This document shows, piece after piece, positions 37,242 through 48,370 of a stretch of 64,000 nucleotides of DNA (position 1 is the stretch's first letter; every line of letters begins with the position of its first letter). Source of the DNA: Porphyridium purpureum (taxonomy: Eukaryota > Rhodophyta > Bangiophyceae > Porphyridiales > Porphyridiaceae); NCBI GenBank assembly GCA_008690995.1, contig VRMN01000007.1:868001-932000 (forward strand), in the 5' to 3' direction. The notes beneath the pieces are model-generated. The model was not told where the DNA came from and ran no database searches. It saw only the letters and a list, made by a program, of their open reading frames with translations. A program made the translations under genes and the position numbers.

Positions 37242-40025
37242 TTAGGGGCTCTGGTCACGAGTCGCCAGTAGCTGCCGTAACCGCTCGGCAACTCTGGTGA
37301 GTGCCATCTTGGGGTCAGCTTGCACGGTGATTTCTTCAAGCACGCGGTCTATCTCCGACCGCTCCGTCTGTGGGAGGGACGCGCGGGTCTTTGTTTTCAC
37401 AAGGCGTTTGATTTCCACCGGTTGTGGCGACTCTGACAGGATACGAATACGCTCATTCACGTCATTCAACACTTGCATTAGCACTTCATTAGTGAGCACT
37501 TGCGTAGGAGTCGCAGTCACGTCATGGTCGATTGCCGTCAAGCGCTTCTGCGCAAACGAACATGCGGCGAGGACCACTGCGCCTATCGAGATGTATACAC
37601 GCGGGGCGAGCGCGGATGGGTCATTCGCGCGCTGCTTTACAGACTGGAACACAGCCGCAGCGTCTGCGGCTCGCCCTGCGGCGCCCAGCTCATACAACAT
37701 TGCCATATGAACCTTTCGCGCGTGTGCACTGTGCTGCGTGGCGAATGTGTCATAAGTCTCGCGGAACGCATCAAGCCGTCCCGCACGGCCAAGCGCGTGA
37801 CAAAGTGCTGCGCCCAGGTCGGCATTGCCAAATAAGACGTCATTCTTTTCCTTGTGCTGCACAAACACAGTCGGGAGCAGCTGCTCGATTCCGCACAACG
37901 CGACCAAAGCGTCGTAGACGGCATCGCGTAGCGGTTTCTTATTGGTCAGAGCTCGTGCGTGGTATTCACGCACTACGGTGAGAACCATCGTCGCATCGCG
38001 GGCACGTGCGGCCAGGCACGCGGTGCCATTCGCGAACTCCTGATCTCGAGCGTACATGAACCAGTGCATATAAACGCGGCGGGCCGCATGCGCGGCTTCG
38101 ATGGCTGCCGGTCCGTCGAAATGTCGCTTGGTAACAGCCATGTGCAAAGTGTTCATGTACAGGCGCAGCACTTCTCGGCGCTCCACTTCCAGAAAGCCCA
38201 ATCGTGGCCGGCGCACGAAAGTTCCGTGGCTCTGCTCTTCTGTTGGGGGCAGAAAGCCACTGCTAGCACACAACAAGTCGGCAAAGGGGAGCAGCTCGTG
38301 AGCTTTGGCGGGATCTTCAGCGCACGCTGCAATGTACATCTTACTCTGATTAATGTCCAATCTGAGGTCGGATTGCAGCAACCAATGCATGTGGGCTCTC
38401 GCTTCGGCCAATTGACCTGCGCGAATCAATACCGATGAGAGCAAGGTGAGCTCGAGCGGATCTGGTTTGAAACGAACGTCTTTGCTGTCACGCTGTTTAA
38501 GTTCTGTCCCGATGTCGTCGCGACTTTGTTTCGAGTTTCTCTTTGAATTCTCTTCGTCTGAGTCCACGCTTGCCCGAGATCCTGCTTCCACTTTCTCACG
38601 CACGAGCCCTCGCTTTTTCGCGCGCGGCTCTGATGCATGATTTGCCTCTGCTTGAACCTCAAATTCTGGCACGTACTTTGGAAGTTCACTTGTGGGCTTG
38701 CGTTCGTTGTCGCGTTCGTTGTCGCGTTCGTTGTCGCGTTCGTTGTCGCGTTCGTTGTCGCGTTCGTTGTCGCGTGGTTTCCTCACTGGAAGCCAGTCTT
38801 TTCGAGTCAGACGACGATTGTCTCCGGATTTGCCGCCGCCGGTATCACCTGACTTCTCCAGCGCTCGCAAGCGCTGTGACAGCCAGCGTGCCTCGTCTAG
38901 CATTTGGACAGGTGCATGATCATTAAGCGCGCAGCACCGCACACCCCAGCGAAGCAACGTGGCATCAAAAACCACAGGGTAGGGCGGCGCTCGCTTCTTC
39001 TTACCCGAAGCCGAAATACCGCGCAGGGTGCGCCAAATGTGCCATGCAGCATCCGGCTCTTTGTGTAAGAGAAAGAACTCCATGAGCTCGATAAAGCGGC
39101 CATTTGAACATAGCTGAGGATACACGCGCAGAAACTCATGCAGAGAGTCAGTGAGCAGATTGTAGCGCTTGCAGAAGCCAAAATGACGAATCAGCTCACG
39201 GTAAACAAGTGGATGCAATGGGGCTCCGTGAAACCACACGCGTTGCTGTTCAAGCATGGCGTTCTTGAGCGCAATCATTACGTTCGCCTTGCGTAAGGGC
39301 AAGGCGAGTCTGCTGACCTGCATGAAAGTATACCATTCGCAGGGCACGCGGTCCGCGCGGGCATTCTGCAGTACACGAAGCACGAATCGAAGTTTGAAGT
39401 GTGCCCTACGTTCAGGAAATTTGTGCGCGATTCGAAGCAAGAGCTTCACAGCCTCTGCGTCGTACGGAACCGCACCTGAATGGCCCACAATGGCATTCAC
39501 AAGCGCAAAGTCATAATGCTTCCGTCCCAGAAGCATTTTAAGCGCGTCGTTCCGTTTGACACTAGCACTGATCGTGAATTTGGTGGGGCTTTCGCTTTGT
39601 TTGCGACGTGTCGCACGGCGAGTCTCAGTCATCGAGTCTCGCGCAGTGTGTGCGCCTCCAATAAGGCGAAGCACAGACTTCCTGCTCCGCTTGACGCGCA
39701 CGGGCTCCATCGGCATTATTTGGAGCTTGGCTTCATAGTCATCACCTAGCATTCCTCTCCCGGTCGGCATGTTCAAGCGCTCAATCAACAGGGACCACGT
39801 GCACAACTCGGCACGCGGCGCGACCCGAGGGGCTGCAGAGTGCGTTCCATCGATTCCAACTCGACAAAGACCGCCGTGCATCCACAAGCTGCGCGCGCCG
39901 AACGCGCGGCAAAGGCTGCTTCCAAACATGCTGCGGCTTTGCGCCGGGACGTCCGCGGCGCACCACGCTCGCCTCAGGGCCCATCGCTGCATCACACGTC
40001 CGCCACCGCGCAACTTCAGCGGCAT
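37242..40025 (-). CDS. PPR-like organelle RNA-binding protein, paralog 2, with DNER repeats
   Basis: A 927-residue protein from ATG 40025, the longest of the four paralogs. Its N-terminus is Arg-rich (MQRWALRRAWCAADVPAQSR near residue 11) and fits organelle import. PPR-like repeats include LELTLLSSVLIRAGQLAEAR and MAMLYELGAAGRAADAAAVF. An insertion after about residue 400 carries six tandem RDNE units and charged linker sequence absent from the paralogs. That insertion accounts for most of the extra length. The C-terminal region ends in a helical segment (LTRVAERLRQLLATRDQSP). Function is inferred from family only. It lies about 800 bases from paralog 1 on the same strand. Confidence 0.75.
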   Translation of the reverse strand: MPLKLRGGGRVMQRWALRRAWCAADVPAQSRSMFGSSLCRAFGARSLWMHGGLCRVGIDGTHSAAPRVAPRAELCTWSLLIERLNMPTGRGMLGDDYEAKLQIMPMEPVRVKRSRKSVLRLIGGAHTARDSMTETRRATRRKQSESPTKFTISASVKRNDALKMLLGRKHYDFALVNAIVGHSGAVPYDAEAVKLLLRIAHKFPERRAHFKLRFVLRVLQNARADRVPCEWYTFMQVSRLALPLRKANVMIALKNAMLEQQRVWFHGAPLHPLVYRELIRHFGFCKRYNLLTDSLHEFLRVYPQLCSNGRFIELMEFFLLHKEPDAAWHIWRTLRGISASGKKKRAPPYPVVFDATLLRWGVRCCALNDHAPVQMLDEARWLSQRLRALEKSGDTGGGKSGDNRRLTRKDWLPVRKPRDNERDNERDNERDNERDNERDNERKPTSELPKYVPEFEVQAEANHASEPRAKKRGLVREKVEAGSRASVDSDEENSKRNSKQSRDDIGTELKQRDSKDVRFKPDPLELTLLSSVLIRAGQLAEARAHMHWLLQSDLRLDINQSKMYIAACAEDPAKAHELLPFADLLCASSGFLPPTEEQSHGTFVRRPRLGFLEVERREVLRLYMNTLHMAVTKRHFDGPAAIEAAHAARRVYMHWFMYARDQEFANGTACLAARARDATMVLTVVREYHARALTNKKPLRDAVYDALVALCGIEQLLPTVFVQHKEKNDVLFGNADLGAALCHALGRAGRLDAFRETYDTFATQHSAHARKVHMAMLYELGAAGRAADAAAVFQSVKQRANDPSALAPRVYISIGAVVLAACSFAQKRLTAIDHDVTATPTQVLTNEVLMQVLNDVNERIRILSESPQPVEIKRLVKTKTRASLPQTERSEIDRVLEEITVQADPKMALTRVAERLRQLLATRDQSP
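38702..38775. repeat. 12-base tandem repeat encoding (RDNE)n
   Basis: Six near-perfect copies of GTTGTCGCGTTC on the plus strand, read on the minus strand as Arg-Asp-Asn-Glu inside PPR paralog 2. The unit length is a multiple of three, so copy-number changes keep the frame. Confidence 0.9.
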
Positions 40026-40894
40026 GGCCCCGCGCGCATCGCGTGCACAGCGCGCAAATGTGATTGAGAAGCACGCAAACGGTTAATGATCTAATGGTTA
40101 TACGGTTTATCGACTTGGACCGCTTTAGCTGTTCCATGGGTTCGGTCCGGGTGTGCGCTTGAGTTCGAGCACGAGCGTGGGGTACGGATGCACGCGACGG
40201 TTCTCGAAGCGCACTGCTGACGCTTTCTTGCGGGTTTGCGCTGTGGCGCCGTCGCGCCGTCGCCAGGGGGTAAGTGGAATGGTATAAGAAGGCGGCGGGG
40301 CCAGGGTAAGGGAGCTCCGCCGCCGTGTAGCGTTTGGGTAGGCGTGTAAAGTTTCCGTGCGTTGTTTTTGCTTTTAATAAGGAGTGCACTATCTATCTGC
40401 AAAGTGATTGCTCGGACAAAGCATTGTGCGCCATAAAATCCAGTACTTGTGGCGCAGATGCGACGCATTCACGCGGTATTTTGAGAAATGCCACGAGTAT
40501 TCGAGTGCTCCGCACGAGTTCCTCCTCTCGGAAATCATTTGCATAGAGCAATCTCGCGAGGGCAACGAAGGTATGAAAATTAAGGCAGGCACGGTTAACT
40601 TTCGCAAAGTGAGGAAGAAGAAAAGGGCAAGAAAGCTGCGGAGTTGGCTAGTGGTGTTTACTGTGAAAATAATTAGCCTGAATCGGCCACAATATTTTGT
40701 ACCAAAAGCTTTTCTTCCTGCTTCCGTGTCCTCTGTCACCCCGGGTCAAAAATGCTGAACACGAAGTTTCCGTCGCATAATCAGCGGTCAAATGCGGCTG
40801 ATGTTCGCACAAGGCGAGCACGTTTTTGATGCGACTGGTTTTCTACAACAAGCTCCCGTTTTTCGCGTGGAAACCTTTATTGTCAAGGGGAAAC
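40026..40894. other. PPR paralog 2 upstream region and LINE flank
   Basis: At 40081-40120 the words GGTTAATGAT, GGTTATACGG and GGTTTATCG lie 55-95 bases upstream of the PPR ATG, similar to those upstream of NOB1. The remaining sequence to the LINE C-terminus shows no gene I can support. Confidence 0.5.
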
Positions 40895-43636
40895 CTATGA
40901 GGAACGTGAGTGTTCCGCTGGTGCAGGGGAGGCAAGAGCTGACCGGCCTCCAAGGGCAGGACCAGATAACTTGGCATGTTTCGGTAGCCGGGTGGCGTCG
41001 AATTGGTGGAGCTCACGTGTTGCCTTACGAGTCTGGCCGACGAGAGTGCCGCAATTTGCGACGGAGATGACTCCGCTAGAGTCAGCCGGCGCCCGCGTAA
41101 GAGCCTGAGCGTGAAGGCACACAGTGTGTGCTACGGTGGTGACCGCGATTTGACGACGGGCAGCGCAAACGGCGGCATTATATCTGACACTACCAAGCGA
41201 GTGTCCGGAACGACAAATGAGCCTTCGCAAGAAGTTCCGCGCTGCTCCGCTGAGCGCCCCCAGCGCATCAACTTTAAAGACATCATGTTCTTCATCACGT
41301 CGCATCGGGTGTTGGATACCTTTCCGTTTCACCTTTTCAGCCCAGTTTGCGGCTGTCTGTGCGGTGGTAGTCCCGAGCGTCGAGGCCAGCATGCAGCAAG
41401 TGAAAGTCGCAACAGTGACGTCAACAACCGTCGTTGGTCTCGACGGATGTACTTTATGTACCCGTAGGTCACCGCGGCGCTGCATACCTTGCTCAGTGCG
41501 TTCTAGAACTGGCTCCACTGCCATTCGGTCATCGAATGCGCGCGAATACTTGTTTAAAATATCGCGAATGACATTGTGTCGGGCGGTCTTATCAAGAGCC
41601 GTGGAGCACAGCATACGCACAGCGGCCTGTGCCGGCTGCTCAAAGGGCGTGCGCCATCCAAAGCGCAACCCGGCGGCCACGTGACATTCCAGTGGGGACA
41701 GGCGGAGAGTACGGGTCGGCGGCGCATTCAGCTACGCTCCCGCCCCAGGTAGCTTTGCCGTCTCGAGATATGGCTGGAGCGCCCGAGACAGCGAGCCTTG
41801 CAGGGCCTCCTGTGTCTTGGCGTCTCGAACTGCGCAGAGCCCACGTTGCATATTAATCAGGTGGTCGGGGCCATGCTGCGCCCGCCATGCTAGTAGTGCC
41901 GCATGCATGTCCGGAAACATACTCTCGTAGACAGGTACGTGCGCCCACTCCACCCGCTGCTCGTCATTCAACAATGCGGGCAGGTCGGCGCCGATGTCTG
42001 ATAGCTTCACTGCCCACGCTACGACCATGGACAGAGTCCGAATAGCACAGGCCACAAATGTTGGGAGCGCTACGTCGCTTGTGAGCCTCACGCCCGCGCC
42101 ACCTTGCGCTGGCGGCAGCCTGAGCCACGTCTCGTAAATATTTGTATGAGAGGTAGAGGCACTAGGAAACCCCAACAGGCGCTGTCGGTGTTGTGCCATA
42201 GCTCGATCCAGCGCATCGCAAGCTGCCTGGGCAGCTTGCCGCGGGACCAGTCGAATGGTATGCATAATTTTGCACACATTGAGGCTCCATGACAGTAAAA
42301 ACCATTCGACATGTGGGTCGTCCAACGTGGCGAGTGCCCGCAGTTGGTCGAGAGCTCGTTCACCGCTGCAGCGACCGAGCTATTCACGTACGCTGTCGAA
42401 CCGGCAAGCGGGACTCCGAGTGAGGAGACCCCACTTTGTCGAAAGACAAGGTCTCCTGGCACTAAAGCGTGCGTTAAAAGCACGTCTTCGCGCGGCGCAT
42501 AGATTTCGTAGTTGGCGCAGTTCACAAAGAGGCCATACCGCGGGCCGTATTGGCTGAATACTTCGAGAATTGCGCCAACTTGGCGGAGTGAGACCATGCT
42601 CGAGCCATCGCCTAAGTACAACGACAACGGGCGTAGAAAGGTCTTCGGCGCGTCGGGCAGCTGCTCAAGGAATTGAAACAAGGCCGAGCCGAACAGGGCA
42701 GGGCCAAGCGGGTCGCCCTGTTGAACACCTTGCGAGGACCAGTACGTTCGGTTATCGCTTGTAATCTATGGAGATCTGGTTCCATAGCTTGCCGTCGTCC
42801 AAGGTAGAAGCCACGGTAAGTGCCAGTGCATGGCAGCGAGAAGGTGGCTACAGTCTATTGAATTAAATGCGTTCGAAAAATCGAGCTTCAATAAACGCTT
42901 ATGCACCGGGGCTCGTAAGATCAGCATGCGGGTAAGTCGTACTAGAACTGCCGCCCCGTCGCGAACCTCAACTCCAGCCTGGAGGTGCGCAGCGTTCGAC
43001 CAGATATTTTGGAGGACCGGCACGGCACGCACATTGAGAACCCGTGCGGTAAGGCGGCAGAGCAGCGAGTCAATGCCGGGGCGGGCGGCCTGCCCATTGG
43101 AGCGCTTCCCGGCAGTCGCCTTTTTCGAGCATGATGAGTCTAGCGAGGTTCGCTAAGTTGGGCGGGAGTAGATTACTACCGCCTGCCCGCCAGTCGACGT
43201 AGACCGTAAGAGCGTCGACAAATTCATCTCGTACAGTGCCTAGCAGGAATGATGCTACGCTGGAGCAGGTGAGACCGTCTGGGCATGCGCTTGAGTCCTT
43301 CGCAAGCAAACCTTGCATTTGGTGAAGGACCTCACTTGCCTCCACTTGCAGTTCAAATACCCGGGCGCCGTCGGGCACGATCGGGTCATCTGCCGGCGGG
43401 TGAAGGCGTTCGGCAAGAGCCGAGAATCGCGAATCGGTTGCATCGAACGCAGCTGCCTGCACAAATGCATCGACGGCCTTTCCGCCCCGGCCTGCTTCGG
43501 CGAACTGGCGTGAGCGTTTTATCGGCGTAGAATCCGTTCGTTGGCCAAAGCTGTCAATAGCGCGGTCGGTCAGTTCTGCGAAAAGTGCAGCGGCTGCGGA
43601 GCAAAAGCGCGAAATGCGCGTGTCGAAAATACTCAC
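40895..43636 (-). mobile_element. RLE-type LINE (non-LTR retrotransposon), decayed
   Basis: Minus-strand pieces form one polyprotein in order. 43636-43070 gives a conserved region before the fingers (FELQVEASEVLHQMQG, DSSACPDGLTCSSVASFLL, ANLARLIMLEKGD). 43032-42766 gives the RT palm start (LLKLDFSNAFNSIDCSHLL). About 42750-42690 gives GVQQGDPLGPALFGSALF, and 42681-42088 carries the usual YxDD block as YLGDG. 42325-41732 gives thumb and connection sequence. 41680-40895 gives the restriction-like endonuclease end (RHNVIRDILNKY, RRGDLRV, TTVVDVTVATF). Frames shift at least three times and the active-site Asp pair reads Gly-Asp, so this copy cannot be active. An R2/CRE-like RLE clade is likely. 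Confidence 0.75.
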
Positions 43637-44127
43637 AACACTTTGTCAGAACGCACGTCATAGCCAGACTGTACCTTTGAGCCAAATCCATACAAGCAGT
43701 CGCGCCCCACTTCTCAGATTAAGTTGATCATGACCCAACGTATCAGCAGGGCAAGATCGCATATCAGAACAGGGCTGATTCGCGTGCATGCGTGTCCACG
43801 AGGAAGATAGTGCGATCTACACATATGTGTGCGGCAGTGCCGTCGGGTATAAAACAAGGACCACTTGTGGAACAGCGCAAGTGTGAAAAGAGAAAAAAAA
43901 GAACAACAAGAAAGAAGTTTGTAAAAACAAGAAGAGGTGTGGTAATTCGCAGCATTGCCTGGAGTAGAGCTACTCGGTAGTGCAACATCTTTGTGCGACC
44001 CTTGGAGAAACAGGCTCCCGTTCGAGCAGACCTCGCGCCTGGAGCCGAACCAAGCAGTAGCACACCTCCCGTTCGGGAAGACCCCTTGCTTGGAAGTGTA
44101 AACAACCAAAACAAGAACACGTGTATT
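43637..44127. other. LTR-like or promoter-like segment splitting the LINE from its zinc-finger part
   Basis: A plus-strand TATA box (GGGTATAAAACAAGG near 43847) is followed by A-rich sequence, and an AATAAA word lies near 44182. This resembles a solo LTR inserted between the zinc-finger ORF and the LINE RT. I found no target duplication or TG..CA ends that agree, so this remains a suggestion. Confidence 0.3.
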
Positions 44128-44613
44128 TCAACAGCGCGCACCCACGGCGGTGACGGCCCCGACTTGGGCTTCGTCATTATCAATAAACGAAAGTATCAGT
44201 TTTGGAAGTGCAAATAGAGCGCGCACGTCATGCGACCGGAGCCAGTGGCATAAATCCGGCACGGCAGCAAAAGCGGCTTGAATGCTGGGCCATGCTCCGC
44301 CTGATAAGGGCGAATGAGCAATGGCGTCGAGAAGTGCGTCCGAGAGGGCGACAGAAAAGCCCGGCTCAGAGTAGTGCGGTGCCGGAGGTGTCGCGTGCGT
44401 ACGCCGAGGCGCGCCGTCACGAGTCTCGGAGAGCGGAAGGCTATGCTTCTTCTTGTGATGGTATTCGAGTCGGTTTGTCATCGCTGAAATTGACGTGCCT
44501 TCCAAAGCAAATGAGCAGGCTTTGCAAAATCCCACGATTTGGTCCGGCGTAGGGCTGCGACCGAACACGAAGGTTTCGTACTTGGCCGCGCGCATGCCAA
44601 GAACAGCCGACAC
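44128..44613 (-). CDS. Zinc-finger protein fragment, possibly the LINE N-terminus
   Basis: A 161-codon frame starting at 44613 with a Cys2-His2-type finger of BED-like spacing: FCKACSFALEGT, then NRLEYHHKKKHSLP. RLE-type LINEs carry N-terminal zinc fingers that bind target DNA, and this frame lies upstream of the LINE on the same strand. The remaining sequence (ALSDALLDAIAHSPLSGG) is unremarkable. It may instead be a separate gene or fragment. The end of the frame probably runs into inserted sequence rather than a native C-terminus. Confidence 0.4.
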   Translation of the reverse strand: MSAVLGMRAAKYETFVFGRSPTPDQIVGFCKACSFALEGTSISAMTNRLEYHHKKKHSLPLSETRDGAPRRTHATPPAPHYSEPGFSVALSDALLDAIAHSPLSGGAWPSIQAAFAAVPDLCHWLRSHDVRALFALPKLILSFIDNDEAQVGAVTAVGARC

Positions 44614-47600
44614 GCGGAGCGGCGTCCCCCAATCCGGGAACGTCGCAAAGTACGCCTCGCTGGTGGCCGCTAAGCCTGATGGTACCGCGAGTACCGTGGA
44701 CTACGCGGCCTACTCGCTTGTTGCTCTCGCCAAAGCAGGCGTGCGCGGTAAGAGAACCTACCGCCCTGCTTGTCTGCCTCGCTCAAAGTTGGAAACTTCC
44801 TGTGCTCCGGCATATCGAAGCGCGGTGGCCCGTCTACTTGCCTGATTCGCCTGCGAGACTCTCGAACTCGCGCCTGGCGAAAACTTACGTTGCGCGCAGG
44901 TACCGGGTAGAGTAATTTCATTTACGCCCGACTGGTGGCACCCGGTAAAACGCCTCGCTGTAGCGTTCTGCCGCGATTGACTTCGCGTGCGCACCATGGC
45001 TGGCGCTTGTAGTTAAACGAAGCGGGCACCTGAGGGGACGCGGGCTGCGTTAGGTTACGACGGGAGGGACTGCGGAATATGTTTAGATAGATCGGGGGTT
45101 GGCAAGTAGGTGAGCACACCAAATCGCCACCTTTACTCCCTCCTCAACCTAAAGCAATTCCTTCCCTCTTTTTATTTTAATTTTTATTTTTATTTTTTTA
45201 ATTGTTGACGGTAAAGTGTGAGGTTACAAAATCGAAGAATGTAACGGGAAGAGGGAGTGTAGAGTGTTTCAGGGCAGCTTTATGTGCTCTTGATCATGAA
45301 GTCAAACGGCCACAGCCTCTTGGGTCAGGACCATCTGTGCACGACCGTTGCAAGTTAAAGGGTATATAACTAGCTCGTAGCACAGCCTCCCGTCCAGTCC
45401 GACAACAAAGAGAGAAGGGCAAGAGAGAAGCCCAGTTAAAAACATTCACGAAACCTTTGCACAAAGGAGCAGGGTGTCAGAGTGGCGACGCTCTCTTCAC
45501 AGGTTGAGTACTCGTTGTTTTTATTGAACACGCCATCGGTTACACAACGATGAACAGCTACGTCCTTTCCCCGCTTCGCACACACTTACGTGTGCGGACA
45601 CTTGAGACATCATAAAAGCAATGTTCACGCTCTCTCACCGGCCCCTTCCTTAACCTCTAAAGTAAATCATCTCTCGCGCCGCTCCGCGCGCTCGTGCCTC
45701 TTATACTCGGAGCTCTGCATCCACAAAAGACGAAAATTTCATCGCAATCGCTGCTCATCATCCGCGAGTGCGCGGATCATCATGTCGTAGAATCCGGCCT
45801 TGTTGCTTAACGGTTACAATCGGCTCCCCTGACCGCTGTCGCGGGGAAGGTTGCCGACGTCTACGTGAGCTGACTTTTCTGGGCACCTTTTGTTTGTTCT
45901 CGTCACCGTTGTGTCTCTTTATTTTGGACCTGAACGTGCCCCGGAAACTGGCACGCTCGCGTATTTATACGTCTAAGCTACGACCCCTTGGCACATTTTG
46001 GCCGGGTTTCAAGCGTCATACGTCTGCACTTCGTCAGGCGCGACTCCTTGTTTCGGTGCCCCTTCGTTCAACACATGATAGTTGAAACCGTGCGAACTAA
46101 CGTCACATCAAGTAGCCTCACTCGAGGCGACATCTTCCACACTTTCCAGCTTCTTGCCATTTCCCTTCCTTCACTGGGGCAAGCAAAGATTCCTTGCCAT
46201 TCCGTAGGCACGGCTCGAGGCAGGCCGACACATTTGACGGGATGATTACTCATCAGCGGTGAGCGCCTCGTTTTCTATTACATTGAACCTGTTTAGCGTG
46301 TTCGCGACAGCCGATGTTCTCTCTCCTCTGCCACGGAGGTGACTGCAGTGGTTTGGCGATCGCCTCATTCTTTCACGCTTCGTGCGTACGACCAGTCGAG
46401 GACTTTGCGCTAAAGCGCTCGCCCATCCGCATCTTTAGCGCCCTCGGCAGCCCTCCTGTGCCCAGTTCCTCCTATGCACAAGCGATATTCAATGTTTGCA
46501 TTTTTGCTCTTTTTCGCCCTCGTCGTCGTGCGCATCTGGCGAGCGAGTCTTTGTGACGAATGCAGCTCGTCCGACCGAACGGCTGTACCTTCCGACCGGT
46601 CGGTGCGACGCCGGTAGCCCTATGGGCGAGCAAGTGCGTGCTGAAAACGGCACGGTTTTGGAGAAGGGCACCGAGCCCGGAGGATAGCTTGTTGGCTTGC
46701 ACAAGGGGGCGCGCAGCCCGGACACAGGTTTCAAAGCACGCTTGGGCGCAGAGGTTTTTTCCGGCACCGGGTTTCCTCGAGCGGAACGAACGTGTATAAA
46801 TACAGCGGCAACTAACGCACTTAGCAACTGTAGAACCTCGTTTTCGGGCAGAGTACAAGGATAAAAGAGGCGGACGAACAAGTCGTTTATGTCAAAAAAC
46901 TGATACTCTCGACTTTGATAGAGACAGCGCATCAGTGCCGGGCGGCACGATCCGGCTGTCTCACCGAACTCAGTGCAATTACCGAATTTCACGACAGTCT
47001 TCGCCCAAACCCTCGCAGACTATACTTACGCGAGTGAACCAGCGCCCACTTTCAAATGGGCTTACGCCAGGGGCGGATTTTCACAAGCTCGTGGAGGCAC
47101 CGTGAGAGCCGTGTCAGCGTGGGCATAGGCACAACGTGCGCCCGTGGCTAGAGATGGCAGTGTTGAAGCATCACAGCGAAGCCGAGCTAGAGCGTGCGGC
47201 TCTGGAGTGCAGGAGGGCAAACGGCGAACCCAACAAGAGTGTGTCGATCATGCTCCCGAATTCGCTCTCAGACACGATGCACGCCTCTCCCGAGGTGCGA
47301 AGGAACTAGGTCGAAGGACCTCTGGAGTGAGAGGCATCGTATGAAAGAGCTGGACGTGCGACGTCCGTCGTTTAAGCTGTCTTATAGAAAACAGCAGCCG
47401 TAAAAAGGAGAAAGGGAAAGAAAGAACAAAGAGGGTGCATGACTTCAAGTGTAAACGCCGAGCGCTTGCACCGCAAAAGGACTCGCAGAAGCCCAGAGGA
47501 TCCAGGACTTCGAAGCATGGTCCTTTTTCCCATACATATAAACTTTCGTTTCACTGTTGGGTTCGAGAAGTAGGAATTGAAATTGCTCAAGGAGGACGGC

Positions 47601-48370
47601 TGCAGGACCAAGTTCTTTTTGCTCAGCTCTTCATACAGTCATCGAGCCTGCAGGCTGGCAGCGGAGCTAATCCAAATACGTAGAAGAGTGTGCGGGTGTG
47701 TGTGGACGTGTTTGTTTGAGATAGAGGTTCGCCGCTGCCTGAGGAGCAAGTTCGATGAGAGCAGGGGCTGATGTAATCGTGCTCGCCACCTACAGCGTAC
47801 ATTGCGGTCTAGTTTTACTCGTTAGGGAGTGGTTGTGGTTTACTTGCGGACAGGCTGGGTGATAAATACCCTGATGCGGGAAGAAGTCATTCTGTGTGAT
47901 TAGAGAGAGCAAGAGCGGCGGCGGAACAGCCGGCGCTCTGTAAAAAGGCTCTGCACGTAACCAAAACCGATCGCGCTAGGATAGGCAGTGAGAGAGGGAG
48001 GGCTGCCAGGCCGCAAGGCGTCCGCGCCAAGGCGCGGAATCCCCAAATTTTCTCTTGCACAGCAGAGACACACACAAGCGCAGGTACGACAGCACTTTCA
48101 CATGAACTCGAAAGGGGACCTGTACTTCCGACTAGATGGCCGGCGTTGAAGTCGCTGCCGCCCGACGGCGGCATAAAACCTGCTCACGGGCGTTGAAGCC
48201 AATGCCCAAGTGACACCGACGCGACACACGCGTTCTCGCCGCGCCAGATCGTATGGGGGTACAGCGTGACACTCGTTGGCGCTGTACACCCGGAACCAAA
48301 CTCGTGCGCGCGCGCTGTGCAGCCGCGAGGCGAAGGGGGTGGGGGGCGCGGTGTACGCGTCGTGAACAAG
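44614..48370. other. Long region without a recognised gene
   Basis: TATA-like boxes occur at about 45360 (GGGTATATAACTAG, plus) and 46793 (GTATAAATACAGC, plus) and, on the minus strand, near 45965. A poly-T/A-rich patch lies at 45170-45205 and a short hairpin (CACACTTACGTGTG) at about 45581-45594. These features suggest remnants of LTRs or other elements, but no coding domain is recognisable. Open frames up to 171 codons look like background. Confidence 0.4.

Noticed and set aside
43720-44200. A solo LTR between the zinc-finger frame and the LINE
   Set aside because: TATA and AATAAA words are present, but no agreeing TG..CA ends or target duplication could be found, so it is not called as an element.
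45473-45560. A tRNA-like stretch (TGTCAGAGTGGCGACGC...)
   Set aside because: It does not fold into a cloverleaf with a GTTC T-arm. No tRNA, rRNA or CRISPR array was found anywhere in the window.
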